From Cerina litoralis (GTDB lineage: Bacteria; Bacteroidota; Bacteroidia; Flavobacteriales; Flavobacteriaceae): a stretch of DNA of 64,000 bases. Within the stretch, counting starts at the first letter, position 1. Each line of letters begins with the position of its first letter. The notes under the pieces were generated by a model. It was not told the DNA's origin. It saw nothing but the letters and a program-made list of their open reading frames with translations, and did no database searches. Positions 8,011 through 16,600 of the stretch are shown here, one piece after another. The stretch covers positions 1 to 64,000 of the forward strand of contig JAIRBC010000017.1 in the NCBI GenBank assembly GCA_022008415.1. Reading direction: 5' to 3'. The translations under genes were made by a program, and so were the position numbers.

Positions 8011-11000
8011 TTAATTCAGTTTAAAATGCACCTCCTTTTGCTCCAGTTCTTTCAGTAATTCACTGGATATCTGAACTTTTTGCTTTCTACAGGCCAAATT
8101 AACCTTTATGGACTCCTCCATTTCATAGACCACAAAATTCAGGGGATGGTTTCCTCGATGAACGGAAAATGTATCCTTTAAACCAGCAATATCCTCGTCT
8201 TTCAAACGGGAGATATCCAATTTAATCGTGAGTTTTCTAGCAAAGGCCTCCATGACATCCTGGAGCATCATCATGGAGTTGAATTTTAATCTGGGGTCGC
8301 CTTTTTGACCGGTTTCCCTATTGACCCATCCCTCTTGGACAAAAACCTTAATATACACAAAGGAATTGATCAGCAAAAAATGTCGGAACTTAAGATATTC
8401 CTCCCCGAAAATTCGAAATTCAAAGGTATCCGTATAGTCCTCAATGGTAAACAACGCCCAACCCCTTCCATTTTTGGAAACCCTATGCTGCACATCCGTA
8501 ACAACCCCAGCAAATGAAAGCTCCTTATTGAGGCATATTTCTAAATTGTTGAACTGTGATATAGGAGCGTTGCAAAATGCATTGATCTCTGTCTTAAAAT
8601 CGTCCAAGGGATGACCCGATATGTAAATTCCTACCACCTCTTTCTCCTTTCTCAATTTTTCCATGGTGCCCCACTCCTCACAAGGTGGTACCACAGGTTC
8701 AGGGATTTGTACTTCACTGGCGTCACCGAACAAACTGACTTGGGCAGAATTTTCACTTTCCTGGTATTTGGCCCCATATTTCATTACTTTCTCCAAAAAG
8801 GTGATTCCATCACCTTCATCACGAAAATATTGTGCCCTGTGGCTATCACCAAAAGAATCGAACCCCCCGGCAAGTGCCAGGTTTTCGAAGGCCTTTTTGT
8901 TGGCAGCCCTCAAGTCGATCCGTTTGGATAGATCAAATATCGATTTAAATGACCCGTCTTTCTTTCGGTGCTCCACAATGGTCTCTACCGCCGAACGCCC
9001 TACCCCTTTTATGGCCCCCATCCCAAACCGGACCGCATTATCCTTGTTTACCGCAAACTTATAGTAAGATTCGTTTACATCCGGACCGAGAACTTCTAGC
9101 CCCATCCGTTTACATTCCTCCATAAAGAACGTAACCTGTTTAATGTCGTTCATGTTATTGGAAAGCACTGCAGCCATATATTCCGCTGGATAATGTGCCT
9201 TTAAAAAAGCGGTCTGATATGCGATATATGCATAGCAGGTAGAGTGGCTTTTGTTAAAGGCGTAGGAAGCAAACGCTTCCCAATCTTTCCAAATTTTCTC
9301 CAGAACATCACGTGGGTGGCCTTTCTTTTCGCCTCCGTCCAAGAACTGGGGCTTCAATTTTTCCAACAAGGCGAAGATCTTTTTTCCCATGGCCTTGCGC
9401 AGTACATCGGCCTCACCTTTCGTAAAGCCAGCCAATTTCTGCGATAGCAACATCACTTGCTCTTGATAAACCGTAATTCCGTAGGTCTCTTTTAGATATT
9501 CCTCCATTTCGGGCAGGTCGTAGGTAATCTCCTCCCTGCCGTGCTTCCTAGCTATAAAGCTGGGAATATACTCCATAGGTCCTGGCCTGTAGAGGGCGTT
9601 CATGGCGATAAGGTCGTCAAAAACACTAGGCTTCAAATCCCTCAAGTGCTTTTGCATGCCCACCGATTCGTATTGGAAAACCCCCACGGTCTCGCCCCTT
9701 TGAAAAAGTTCATACGTTTTCTCGTCGTCTAGCGGAAAATCGTCCGGCACCAATTCCATGCCGTGTTTGGCCTTCACTATTTTTACCGTGTCCTTGATTA
9801 GGGTCAGCGTCTTGAGCCCTAAGAAATCCATCTTGAGCAAGCCGGCACTTTCTACCACGGAATTGTCGAACTGGGTTACATAAAGGTCGGAATCCTTGGC
9901 GGTGGCAACCGGCACAAAATTGGTGATATCGTCCGGAGTGATGATGACGCCGCAGGCGTGGATCCCAGTATTGCGCAGAGATCCTTCCAGAATCCTGGCC
10001 ATCTTCACGGTTTGGCCTTCCAGATCATCGCCTTCCGAAATGTTCAACAGTTGGTGTACCTTATCAAGATCATCTGATCGAAATCTTTTTTTCAATTCCG
10101 CTTCTTCCACCCCGAATATCTTTGACAACTTGGACATATTGGGAATCAGTTTGGCAATCCTATCGGCCTCGTTTAGGGGTAAATCCAGAACTCGCGCGGT
10201 ATCCCGTATGGAAGATTTGGCGGCCATGGTCCCGTAAGTGATAATCTGTGCCACTTGATTGGCCCCGTATTTTTTGATTACGTAATCCATGACGCTGCCC
10301 CTGCCCTCATCATCAAAATCGATATCGATATCGGGCATGGATACCCTGTCCGGATTTAGGAACCGCTCAAAAAGCAGATCGTATTTTAGGGGGTCTATGT
10401 TGGTAATCTTTAAACAGTAGGCAACCACCGATCCTGCTGCAGAACCCCGTCCTGGCCCCACCGACACCCCCATGTTCCTAGCTTCCCGGATAAAATCCTC
10501 GACGATCAAAAAATAACCTGGGTAACCGGAATTCTCTATCGTCTTCAATTCAAAATCCAAGCGCTCCCGAATCTCATCGGTTATTGCGCTATATCGTTTC
10601 GCGGCCCCTTGATAAGCCAAATGTCTTAAGTATGCATTTTCGCCTCTCTTGCCTCCATCGGCTTCATCCTCTGCCACTTGAAATTCGTTAGGAATCCCAA
10701 ACTTGGGCAACAATACGTCCCTGGCCAAATCATAAGATTCGATCTTGGCCACAATTTCTTGTATGTTCAAAATGGATTCGGGCAAATCTTTGAACAGATC
10801 TTTCATCTCATCCGAAGATTTAAAATAGTACTCCTGGTTGGGCATACCATAACGATATCCCCTTCCACGACCTATGGGAGTAGCCCGTTTCTCCCCGTCC
10901 TTGACGCACAACAAAATGTCGTGGGCCTCTGCATCTTCCTTGGCACAGTAGTACGTATTGTTGGTAGCTACCATTTTCACCCCGTGTTTCTTGGCGAAAC

Positions 11001-12396
11001 CTATCAAAACCTGGTTTACCCGATCTTCATCTTCCTGTCCATGGCGCATCAGTTCAATATACAAATCGTCCCCGAACATCTCCTTCCACCACAACAACGC
11101 CTCCTCGGCCTGTTTTTCGCCTACATTGAGGATTTTTCCGGACACCTCGCCGTATAAGTTCCCAGTAAGGACAATAATGTCTTCCTTATATTTCTCAACA
11201 ATATTTTTGTCGATTCGGGGCACATAATAAAACCCGTCCGTATAGGCAACGGACGACATCTTGGCCAAGTTGTGATACCCATTTTTATTTTTGGCCAGCA
11301 ATACCACCTGGTAACCGTTGTCCTTTACGTTCTTGTTCGCATGGTCCGCACAAATAAAGAATTCACACCCAATAATAGGTGTGATTTCATGATCGGTAAT
11401 GGCCGCCCCGTTTTCCTGAGCCTCAGCAATTTTCTGTTTTACCCCTGCGTTGTGGGCCTTCACTTCTTTAACAAAATGAAAGGCACCCATCATATTGGCA
11501 TGGTCGGTAAGGGCCACGGCCGTCATATTCCATTTTGCGGCAGAGGCCACCAAGGATTTGATATTTATAGTGGACTGCAATACCGAAAACTGGGAATGAT
11601 TGTGCAAGTGGACAAAAGGTGCATCTGCCAACGACTGGAGATTCTCCTTAATCTCTTCACGGGAAATTTCAACTTCATCGTTTAGCCCCAGCCTATCCGC
11701 AATTTTCTTGGAGGCTTTTTTAAGGTTGATATGTTTTAGGCCGATGAGCTGGATCTCTTGCGGATTGGCCTCGGAAAAATTTTGGAAATAATCGGGTTGC
11801 ACGTCCAATTGTTCCTTGGTAAAATGTCCTTTGCGCACCAATTCCAAAAAACATCGGGTAGTGGCCTCTACATCCGCCGTGGCGTTATGGGCCTCCGAAA
11901 AAGGCTGGCCAAATAGATATTCGTGCAACTCCGTTAAAGTAGGAAGCTTAAACTTGCCGCCACGTCCTCCTGGAATTTGGCACAATTGCGCCGTATATTC
12001 CGTACAGGTGTCCAGTACCGGCAACTCCAACAACGGATTTGTAACCCCAGCCCGATGGAACTCGGCCCCCATTATGTTCACATCAAACCCCAAATTCTGG
12101 CCGACGATAAACTTGGTCTTAGCTAGGGCATCGTTGAACTTCTCCAACATTTCCAATAACGGAATTCCCTCTTCTTGCGCCAATTCCGTTGAAATGCCGT
12201 GTACCTGTTCCGCATCATACGGGATATTGAACCCATCCGGCCTCACCAAAAAATCCTGATGCTCCAAAAGTTTGCCCATACCGTCGTGCAACTGCCAGGC
12301 AATCTGTACGCAGCGTGGCCAGTTGTCCGAGTCGGTTATGGGAGCATTCCAGCGTTTTGGCAGACCAGTGGTTTCCGTGTCGAAGATTAGGTACAT
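8011..12396 (-). CDS. dnaE: DNA polymerase III alpha subunit with fused N-terminal 3'-5' exonuclease
   Basis: This is the replicative DNA polymerase, 1461 residues, about 300 longer than E. coli DnaE because it starts with a DnaQ-like proofreading domain. Residues 1-200 carry the DEDDh set: Asp6 and Glu8 (DTET), Asp105 (NLGFD), His170 and Asp175 (HNATAD). A PHP domain starts near 262 with 'FVHLHNHSQFS'. The polymerase palm follows, with 'GPGRGSAAGS' at 647-656 and the catalytic PDIDIDF at 688-694. The C-terminal part has helix-hairpin-helix segments and an OB domain ('LSFAGVVTDVQHRVSK'). A one-chain polymerase and exonuclease is known for Bacteroidota. It is transcribed alone on the minus strand. 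All key residues seen are intact. Confidence 0.96.
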   Translation of the reverse strand: MYLIFDTETTGLPKRWNAPITDSDNWPRCVQIAWQLHDGMGKLLEHQDFLVRPDGFNIPYDAEQVHGISTELAQEEGIPLLEMLEKFNDALAKTKFIVGQNLGFDVNIMGAEFHRAGVTNPLLELPVLDTCTEYTAQLCQIPGGRGGKFKLPTLTELHEYLFGQPFSEAHNATADVEATTRCFLELVRKGHFTKEQLDVQPDYFQNFSEANPQEIQLIGLKHINLKKASKKIADRLGLNDEVEISREEIKENLQSLADAPFVHLHNHSQFSVLQSTINIKSLVASAAKWNMTAVALTDHANMMGAFHFVKEVKAHNAGVKQKIAEAQENGAAITDHEITPIIGCEFFICADHANKNVKDNGYQVVLLAKNKNGYHNLAKMSSVAYTDGFYYVPRIDKNIVEKYKEDIIVLTGNLYGEVSGKILNVGEKQAEEALLWWKEMFGDDLYIELMRHGQEDEDRVNQVLIGFAKKHGVKMVATNNTYYCAKEDAEAHDILLCVKDGEKRATPIGRGRGYRYGMPNQEYYFKSSDEMKDLFKDLPESILNIQEIVAKIESYDLARDVLLPKFGIPNEFQVAEDEADGGKRGENAYLRHLAYQGAAKRYSAITDEIRERLDFELKTIENSGYPGYFLIVEDFIREARNMGVSVGPGRGSAAGSVVAYCLKITNIDPLKYDLLFERFLNPDRVSMPDIDIDFDDEGRGSVMDYVIKKYGANQVAQIITYGTMAAKSSIRDTARVLDLPLNEADRIAKLIPNMSKLSKIFGVEEAELKKRFRSDDLDKVHQLLNISEGDDLEGQTVKMARILEGSLRNTGIHACGVIITPDDITNFVPVATAKDSDLYVTQFDNSVVESAGLLKMDFLGLKTLTLIKDTVKIVKAKHGMELVPDDFPLDDEKTYELFQRGETVGVFQYESVGMQKHLRDLKPSVFDDLIAMNALYRPGPMEYIPSFIARKHGREEITYDLPEMEEYLKETYGITVYQEQVMLLSQKLAGFTKGEADVLRKAMGKKIFALLEKLKPQFLDGGEKKGHPRDVLEKIWKDWEAFASYAFNKSHSTCYAYIAYQTAFLKAHYPAEYMAAVLSNNMNDIKQVTFFMEECKRMGLEVLGPDVNESYYKFAVNKDNAVRFGMGAIKGVGRSAVETIVEHRKKDGSFKSIFDLSKRIDLRAANKKAFENLALAGGFDSFGDSHRAQYFRDEGDGITFLEKVMKYGAKYQESENSAQVSLFGDASEVQIPEPVVPPCEEWGTMEKLRKEKEVVGIYISGHPLDDFKTEINAFCNAPISQFNNLEICLNKELSFAGVVTDVQHRVSKNGRGWALFTIEDYTDTFEFRIFGEEYLKFRHFLLINSFVYIKVFVQEGWVNRETGQKGDPRLKFNSMMMLQDVMEAFARKLTIKLDISRLKDEDIAGLKDTFSVHRGNHPLNFVVYEMEESIKVNLACRKQKVQISSELLKELEQKEVHFKLN

Positions 12397-12605
12397 GTTC
12401 TTTTTTGTTGTTTATGCGTTTATTTATCTCTCGTTGTTTTGTGTAAAGGGATGTTTTTGAATTAACCGCCGAACGTCAATCAAATCCGCCCAATCTTCAA
12501 CCTTGAACTTTGAACCTTTTTCTGCCCGCTGCTACCGAAAATTGGCAACTCAGCAAGCCGGCCATAAAATTAGGAAAATATAAGGGTACGGAAAAGGATG
12601 AGTTT

Positions 12606-12887
12606 TCAGGAGTTATCAACGGAGCATTCATCGCATGTTGACTCTAAGACCAACTTCCCATCGGTATTAAAAGTTAAAGTAATAAGACTACAGCCTTGTT
12701 TTACCAAAACATCTACGATTTGTTTATGGAAAGCGGTGGCGTCATCGGCAGTGTTATCTTCTATTTTTAGGTCATGGACGCCCCCAGGCTCCCTCAATGG
12801 AACCCTCGTCTGGAGCATCACCCCTATCTTTGGAATAGGAGATAACTAGAACCGAAACCATAAATACATAAGTAAAGTACGTCTCAT
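12606..12887 (-). pseudogene. Possible small secreted protein gene broken by an in-frame TAG
   Basis: From an ATG at 12887 the minus strand reads 'MRRTLLMYLWFRF', an in-frame TAG, then 78 further codons without a stop, ending at 12606. The part before the TAG looks like the start of a signal peptide or membrane anchor; the part after it is acidic and protein-like ('VHDLKIEDNTADDATAF', 'LTFNTDGKLVLES', 'TCDECSV'). Translation could also restart at a GTG or ATG (12821, 12818). The opposite strand holds a frame that looks less natural. I recognise no family. This may be a recent pseudogene or chance. Confidence 0.3.
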
Positions 12888-13108
12888 TATTCTTTTAATG
12901 TTAACGGATGAAACAAAACGCAAGAAATATTCCTGGTGCACGTCTAAGGCTAAAACTCCCTTATAACCCACTAAAAAACAACATTTTTATCCCAAAGCTA
13001 TCTATCCAAAATACCTGCGGCCATTTCTAAAAATGTATTACTTTCGCCTTCTTGCAAAACGATGGAAAACAAATTGGATATATTTAAAAAATATTCCGAA
13101 CCAACCAT

Positions 13109-13138
13109 TTGCATTTCAAGTTTATAATTGTACATTTG
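13109..13138 (+). promoter_or_regulatory. Predicted rplM-rpsI promoter
   Basis: TTG (13109-13111), 19 bases, then TACATTTG (13131-13138) is a full match to the Bacteroidota promoter. Transcription would start near 13143, leaving a leader of about 200 bases that includes the inverted-repeat element at 13159-13319. Confidence 0.65.
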
Positions 13139-13158
13139 CACCCCGTTTATCGGGATCA

Positions 13159-13319
13159 AGGGTCTGTTTAGAAATAAAGCCCACAATTTACAGGCGGTCA
13201 TTTTGTTTGCCAACTAGGCGAAAAACACAGACATAGCAACGCTACGGCGAGTATTTTTAACGCAGTTGGCGAGCAAAAGAACCAGTAGAAATATGCGGGT
13301 TATTTTTTGAACAGACCCT
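13159..13319. mobile_element. MITE-like element with terminal inverted repeats
   Basis: The 161-bp segment begins with AGGGTCTGTTTAGAAATAA and ends with the near-exact reverse complement (TTATTTTTTGAACAGACCCT). The inverted relation continues inward: TTTTGTTTGCCAACT is mirrored by AGTTGGCGAGCAAAA, and so on, so nearly all of it can fold as one imperfect hairpin. It has no transposase, and no clear target duplication is visible. These are the features of a non-autonomous miniature transposable element. It lies between the predicted rplM promoter and the rplM start, ending 27 bases before the start codon. Confidence 0.75.
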
Positions 13320-13346
13320 AAGTGTTTAATCAATAAAAATAGTAGT

Positions 13347-13802
13347 GTGGACACATTAAGCTATAAGACAATTTCGGCCAATAAGGCAACCGTGGACAAG
13401 CAGTGGTTGTTGGTTGATGCCGAAGGAGAAATATTGGGTCGCCTTGCCTCTAAAGTAGCCAAAATGCTAAGGGGAAAGAACAAGCCCAATTTTACGCCGC
13501 ACGTAGATTGTGGGGACAACGTCATCGTAATCAATGCAGAAAAGATCAACCTCACGGGCAACAAGTGGGAAAGTAAGTCTTATTCGCATTATACAGGATA
13601 TCCTGGAGGACAAAGGACCCAGACCGCAAAGTCGATCTTGGCAAAACACCCCGAACGCATCATCGAAAAATCGATTAAGGGAATGCTTCCCAAAAACAAG
13701 CTGGGAGCCGAAATTTTTCGAAATCTAAAGGTTTATGTAGGCCCGGACCACAACCAAGATGCACAAAAACCAAAAGTGATCAACTTAAACGAATTTAAGT
13801 AA
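13347..13802 (+). CDS. rplM: 50S ribosomal protein L13
   Basis: L13, 151 residues, is an early-assembly protein of the large ribosomal subunit. It begins 'MDTLSYKTISANKATV', typical of Bacteroidota L13, and includes 'LLVDAEGEILGRLASKVAK' and the conserved 'HYTGYPGGQR'. The start codon is GTG at 13347. The stop overlaps the rpsI start (TAATG), so the two genes are one operon and likely coupled in translation. Its leader carries a MITE-like element. Confidence 0.98.
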   Translation: MDTLSYKTISANKATVDKQWLLVDAEGEILGRLASKVAKMLRGKNKPNFTPHVDCGDNVIVINAEKINLTGNKWESKSYSHYTGYPGGQRTQTAKSILAKHPERIIEKSIKGMLPKNKLGAEIFRNLKVYVGPDHNQDAQKPKVINLNEFK

Positions 13803-14188
13803 TGGATACAATTCATAAAATAGGCAGAAGAAAAACCGCTGTAGCCCGTGTCTATGTTTCCGAAGGCAAAGGAAATATCACCATCAACAAAAGGGACTTG
13901 AGCGAATACTTCCCAACGGCTACCCTTCAATACAAAGTAAAACAACCGTTTACATTGACCAGCACCGAGGACAACTATGACGTTAAGGTAAACGTATACG
14001 GCGGAGGTATCACCGGCCAAGCAGAAGCAATCCGGTTGGCCTTATCCCGGGTAATGTGTGAAATTGACCTCGAAAATAGAGGTGTCCTTAAGCCTGAAGG
14101 GCTGTTGACGAGAGATCCAAGAATGGTAGAGCGCAAGAAATTCGGTCAGAAAAAAGCCCGTAAGAAATTCCAGTTCTCCAAACGTTAA
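13802..14188 (+). CDS. rpsI: 30S ribosomal protein S9
   Basis: S9, 128 residues, belongs to the 30S head, and its C-terminal tail reaches the P-site tRNA. It shows 'IGRRKTAVARVYVSEGKGNITIN' at the start, 'GGGITGQAEAIRLALSR' in the middle and the basic tail ending 'KKARKKFQFSKR'. The final Lys-Arg expected to contact tRNA is present. It overlaps rplM by one base, the usual rplM-rpsI pair. Confidence 0.98.
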   Translation: MDTIHKIGRRKTAVARVYVSEGKGNITINKRDLSEYFPTATLQYKVKQPFTLTSTEDNYDVKVNVYGGGITGQAEAIRLALSRVMCEIDLENRGVLKPEGLLTRDPRMVERKKFGQKKARKKFQFSKR

Positions 14189-14495
14189 TACGTATACCGA
14201 ACTAGATTCAGCTCCGTTTTACCGATTTTCAATATATATTTCTGAAATCCAATCAATAAATCTGAGGACTTCCCAAACCGTGAAGTATCAACAATAACAA
14301 AGTTCATTGAAAACCTCTCCATATTGAGGTAATTAAAAATCCCGAACCACAAAAATTGGGAACTTAAATCGGGGTAAGACCTAAAACGAGTTCAGGGTAA
14401 GATTAGTTTAGCATCTAAATGCCAAAGGCGTTCCATTACATCTTGGAATACCACTTTGACATTGCTAATTCAAAGGAACGTAAACTAAACAAAAA
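14189..14495 (+). other. rpsI-rpsB intergenic region
   Basis: This 307-bp gap must contain the end of the rpsI transcript and the rpsB promoter and leader. I find no perfect TAnnTTTG core with a -33 match and no strong terminator. A weak hairpin (TTCCA / TGGAA) lies near 14431-14450. An autoregulatory S2 leader is possible, since such leaders are known in other bacteria, but the sequence alone does not show one. Confidence 0.35.
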
Positions 14496-15626
14496 ATGGC
14501 AAAAAACATTGAAGTAAAAGAACTATTGGAAGCAGGTGTGCACTTCGGCCACCTCACTAGAAAGTGGAACCCCAACATGGCCCCTTATATCTACATGGAG
14601 CGCAACGGGATACACGTAATCAACCTTTATAAAACGGTTGCAAAATTGGAAGAGGCCAATGAAGCCCTGAAAAAGATTGCATCCTCCGGCAGAAAAATCC
14701 TTTTTGTCGCCACCAAAAAACAAGCCAAGGATATAGTAGCTGAAAAAGCGAGCAAGGTAAACATGCCCTACATCACCGAAAGGTGGCCCGGTGGGATGTT
14801 GACCAACTTTGTCACGATCCGTAAGGCAGTTAAGAAAATGGCATCCATTGACAGGATGAAAAAAGATGGCACTTTTAATACCCTGTCCAAAAAAGAACGT
14901 TTACAAGTAGAACGCCTTCGTGCCAAATTGGAAAAAAACCTGGGTTCTATCTCGGAGATGACCCGACTGCCCGCAGCGTTGTTCGTTGTAGACACTATGA
15001 GGGAGCACATTGCCGTTAAGGAGGCCCAAAAATTGAACATTCCAATTTTTGCCATGGTGGACACCAATTCCGATCCAAGACCTATAGACTTTATCGTTCC
15101 CTCCAACGACGATGCTTCAAAATCTATTGAAGTCGTTCTGGCCCATATAACAGATGCCGTCGCCGAAGGCTTAGCCGAGCGAAAATCGGAAAAGCAATCC
15201 GAAGAAGAAGGTAAAGATGCGGCAAAAAACGAGAAAAAAGCCAAGAAAGCCGAGAAGACGGGAGCCGTAGAGGAAGCACCCAAAGTAAAGGATGTTCCCG
15301 AAAAGGAAATCAAGACCAAAAAAGAGGAAGCTCCCAAGAAAAAAGCTCCAAAAAAGGAGGCCGGGACGGAAGCGGACGATTTGACCAAAGTAGAGGGAAT
15401 TGGACCAAAAATATCCGAGATATTCCAAAATTCCGGAATAAATACCTTCGGTGATCTCGCCGAAAAGTCCGAAGACGAACTGCGGGAAATATTGACCGAC
15501 GCCGGTTCCAAATACGCCTCAAAAAATCCAGCTTCATGGCCAAAACAGGCCAAAATGGCTGCCAAAGGTCAATGGGACAAACTGGAAGAATGGCAGGAAA
15601 GTGTCAAAGGAGGAATTGAAGAATAA
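14496..15626 (+). CDS. rpsB: 30S ribosomal protein S2 with C-terminal extension
   Basis: Residues 1-229 are a full S2 ('LLEAGVHFGHLTRKWNP', 'ERWPGGMLTNF', 'PALFVVDT'-like core, 'DTNSDPRPIDFIVPSNDDA'), which binds the back of the 30S subunit and helps recruit S1. It then has a Lys/Glu/Ala-rich flexible linker (about 230-294) and a compact domain (about 295-372) with helix-hairpin-helix features: 'LTKVEGIGPKISEIF', 'GINTFGDLAEKSEDELREIL', 'SWPKQAKMAAKGQW'. Total length is 376, against about 240-260 for ordinary S2. Similar tails occur on some Bacteroidota ribosomal proteins such as L21. The tail is in frame and uninterrupted. Its job is unknown; nucleic acid binding is likely from the fold. tsf follows after 57 bp. 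Confidence 0.95.
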   Translation: MAKNIEVKELLEAGVHFGHLTRKWNPNMAPYIYMERNGIHVINLYKTVAKLEEANEALKKIASSGRKILFVATKKQAKDIVAEKASKVNMPYITERWPGGMLTNFVTIRKAVKKMASIDRMKKDGTFNTLSKKERLQVERLRAKLEKNLGSISEMTRLPAALFVVDTMREHIAVKEAQKLNIPIFAMVDTNSDPRPIDFIVPSNDDASKSIEVVLAHITDAVAEGLAERKSEKQSEEEGKDAAKNEKKAKKAEKTGAVEEAPKVKDVPEKEIKTKKEEAPKKKAPKKEAGTEADDLTKVEGIGPKISEIFQNSGINTFGDLAEKSEDELREILTDAGSKYASKNPASWPKQAKMAAKGQWDKLEEWQESVKGGIEE

Positions 15627-15683
15627 GTTTTAACAACAATTAAATGGATTCCCGCTTTAGCCGGAATGATAAAATAATATATT

Positions 15684-16508
15684 ATGGCAAAAATTACCGC
15701 CGCAGAAGTAAACAAATTAAGACAGACCACAGGAGCTGGCATGATGGACTGCAAAAAAGCCTTGGTGGAAGCCGAGGGCGATTTTGACAAAGCGATCGAA
15801 ATCCTTCGTAAAAAAGGTCAGAAAGTCGCTGCCAATAGGGCCGATAGAGAATCTTCGGAAGGGGCGGCCATTGCCAAAGTAAATTCGGCCAACACTACGG
15901 GAGTAATTATTTCCCTCAACTGTGAAACGGATTTTGTCGCCAAGAACGATAGCTTCGTAGCCTTGGCCAACGAGCTTGCCGAATTGGCCTTGGGTTTTGA
16001 TAACAAGGCCGATTTTCTAGCAGCCGATTTTAAAGGCCTGTCCGTTAGTGAAAAACTAATCGAGCAAACCGGTGTCATCGGTGAGAAAATTGAAATTGGA
16101 GGCTTTAAAAAACTAAGCGCCCCCTTTGTAGGCTCCTACATCCATGCGGGCAATAAAATAGCTACTTTGGCAGGTCTTTCGGCGGTTGTGGACGGGGCCG
16201 ATGTAGTGGCCAAGGACGTGGCCATGCAAGCGGCAGCTATGAACCCCGTCGCATTGAACGAAGAAGGAGTCGATCAGTCCATTATAGACAAAGAGATCGA
16301 GATTGCAAAAGACCAATTGCGACAAGAAGGCAAACCAGAGGCCATGTTGGACAACATCGCAAAAGGAAAGCTAAAACGTTTCTTTAAAGACAATACCTTG
16401 GTCAACCAAGATTTTATAAAGGACAGCAAACAAAGCGTTGCCCAATACGCAAAATCCGTAGCCCCAAGTTTGGAAGTGACAGGCTTTGCAAGAGTCGCTT
16501 TGGGATAA
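15684..16508 (+). CDS. tsf: Elongation factor Ts
   Basis: EF-Ts, 274 residues, exchanges GDP for GTP on EF-Tu. The N-terminal UBA-like domain shows 'EVNKLRQTTGAGMMDCKKALVEA', and the EF-Tu contact motif is 'CETDFVAKND' (TDFVAKN). The C-terminal part includes 'AMNPVALNEEGV'. It follows rpsB in the near-universal rpsB-tsf order and is closed by a strong terminator, so pyrH is not part of this transcript. Confidence 0.98.
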   Translation: MAKITAAEVNKLRQTTGAGMMDCKKALVEAEGDFDKAIEILRKKGQKVAANRADRESSEGAAIAKVNSANTTGVIISLNCETDFVAKNDSFVALANELAELALGFDNKADFLAADFKGLSVSEKLIEQTGVIGEKIEIGGFKKLSAPFVGSYIHAGNKIATLAGLSAVVDGADVVAKDVAMQAAAMNPVALNEEGVDQSIIDKEIEIAKDQLRQEGKPEAMLDNIAKGKLKRFFKDNTLVNQDFIKDSKQSVAQYAKSVAPSLEVTGFARVALG

Positions 16509-16527
16509 CGAGCTTAAAATCAAATCC

Positions 16528-16568
16528 AAAAAACCCCGTTTTCTTAAAGTAAGAAAACGGGGTTTTTT
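16528..16568. terminator. Strong bidirectional terminator after tsf
   Basis: A perfect 19-bp stem (16528-16546 with 16550-16568) with loop AAG, having an A-run on one side and a T-run on the other. It serves tsf and the convergent M61 peptidase gene. Confidence 0.92.
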
Positions 16569-16600
16569 ATGCCGAACCCACAACCGATAAATGCCTGCCT

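Larger units (their letters stand above)
12397..13158. other. dnaE-rplM intergenic region
   Basis: Besides the doubtful small gene at 12606-12887 and the rplM promoter at 13109-13138, I see no gene here. About 12397-12600 holds the upstream region of dnaE and unassigned sequence. Confidence 0.5.

Noticed and set aside
8305..12390. Many open frames of 60-160 codons on the plus strand opposite dnaE
   Set aside because: All are shadows of the dnaE coding strand; none has a promoter, a plausible domain or a natural composition.
12598..12849. Plus-strand 83-codon frame opposite the doubtful small gene
   Set aside because: Ser/Thr-rich shadow-like composition; the minus-strand frame looks more like protein.
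12998..13213. 71-codon minus-strand frame partly inside the inverted-repeat element
   Set aside because: It crosses the edge of the element and the rplM promoter, and resembles no transposase; best explained as chance.
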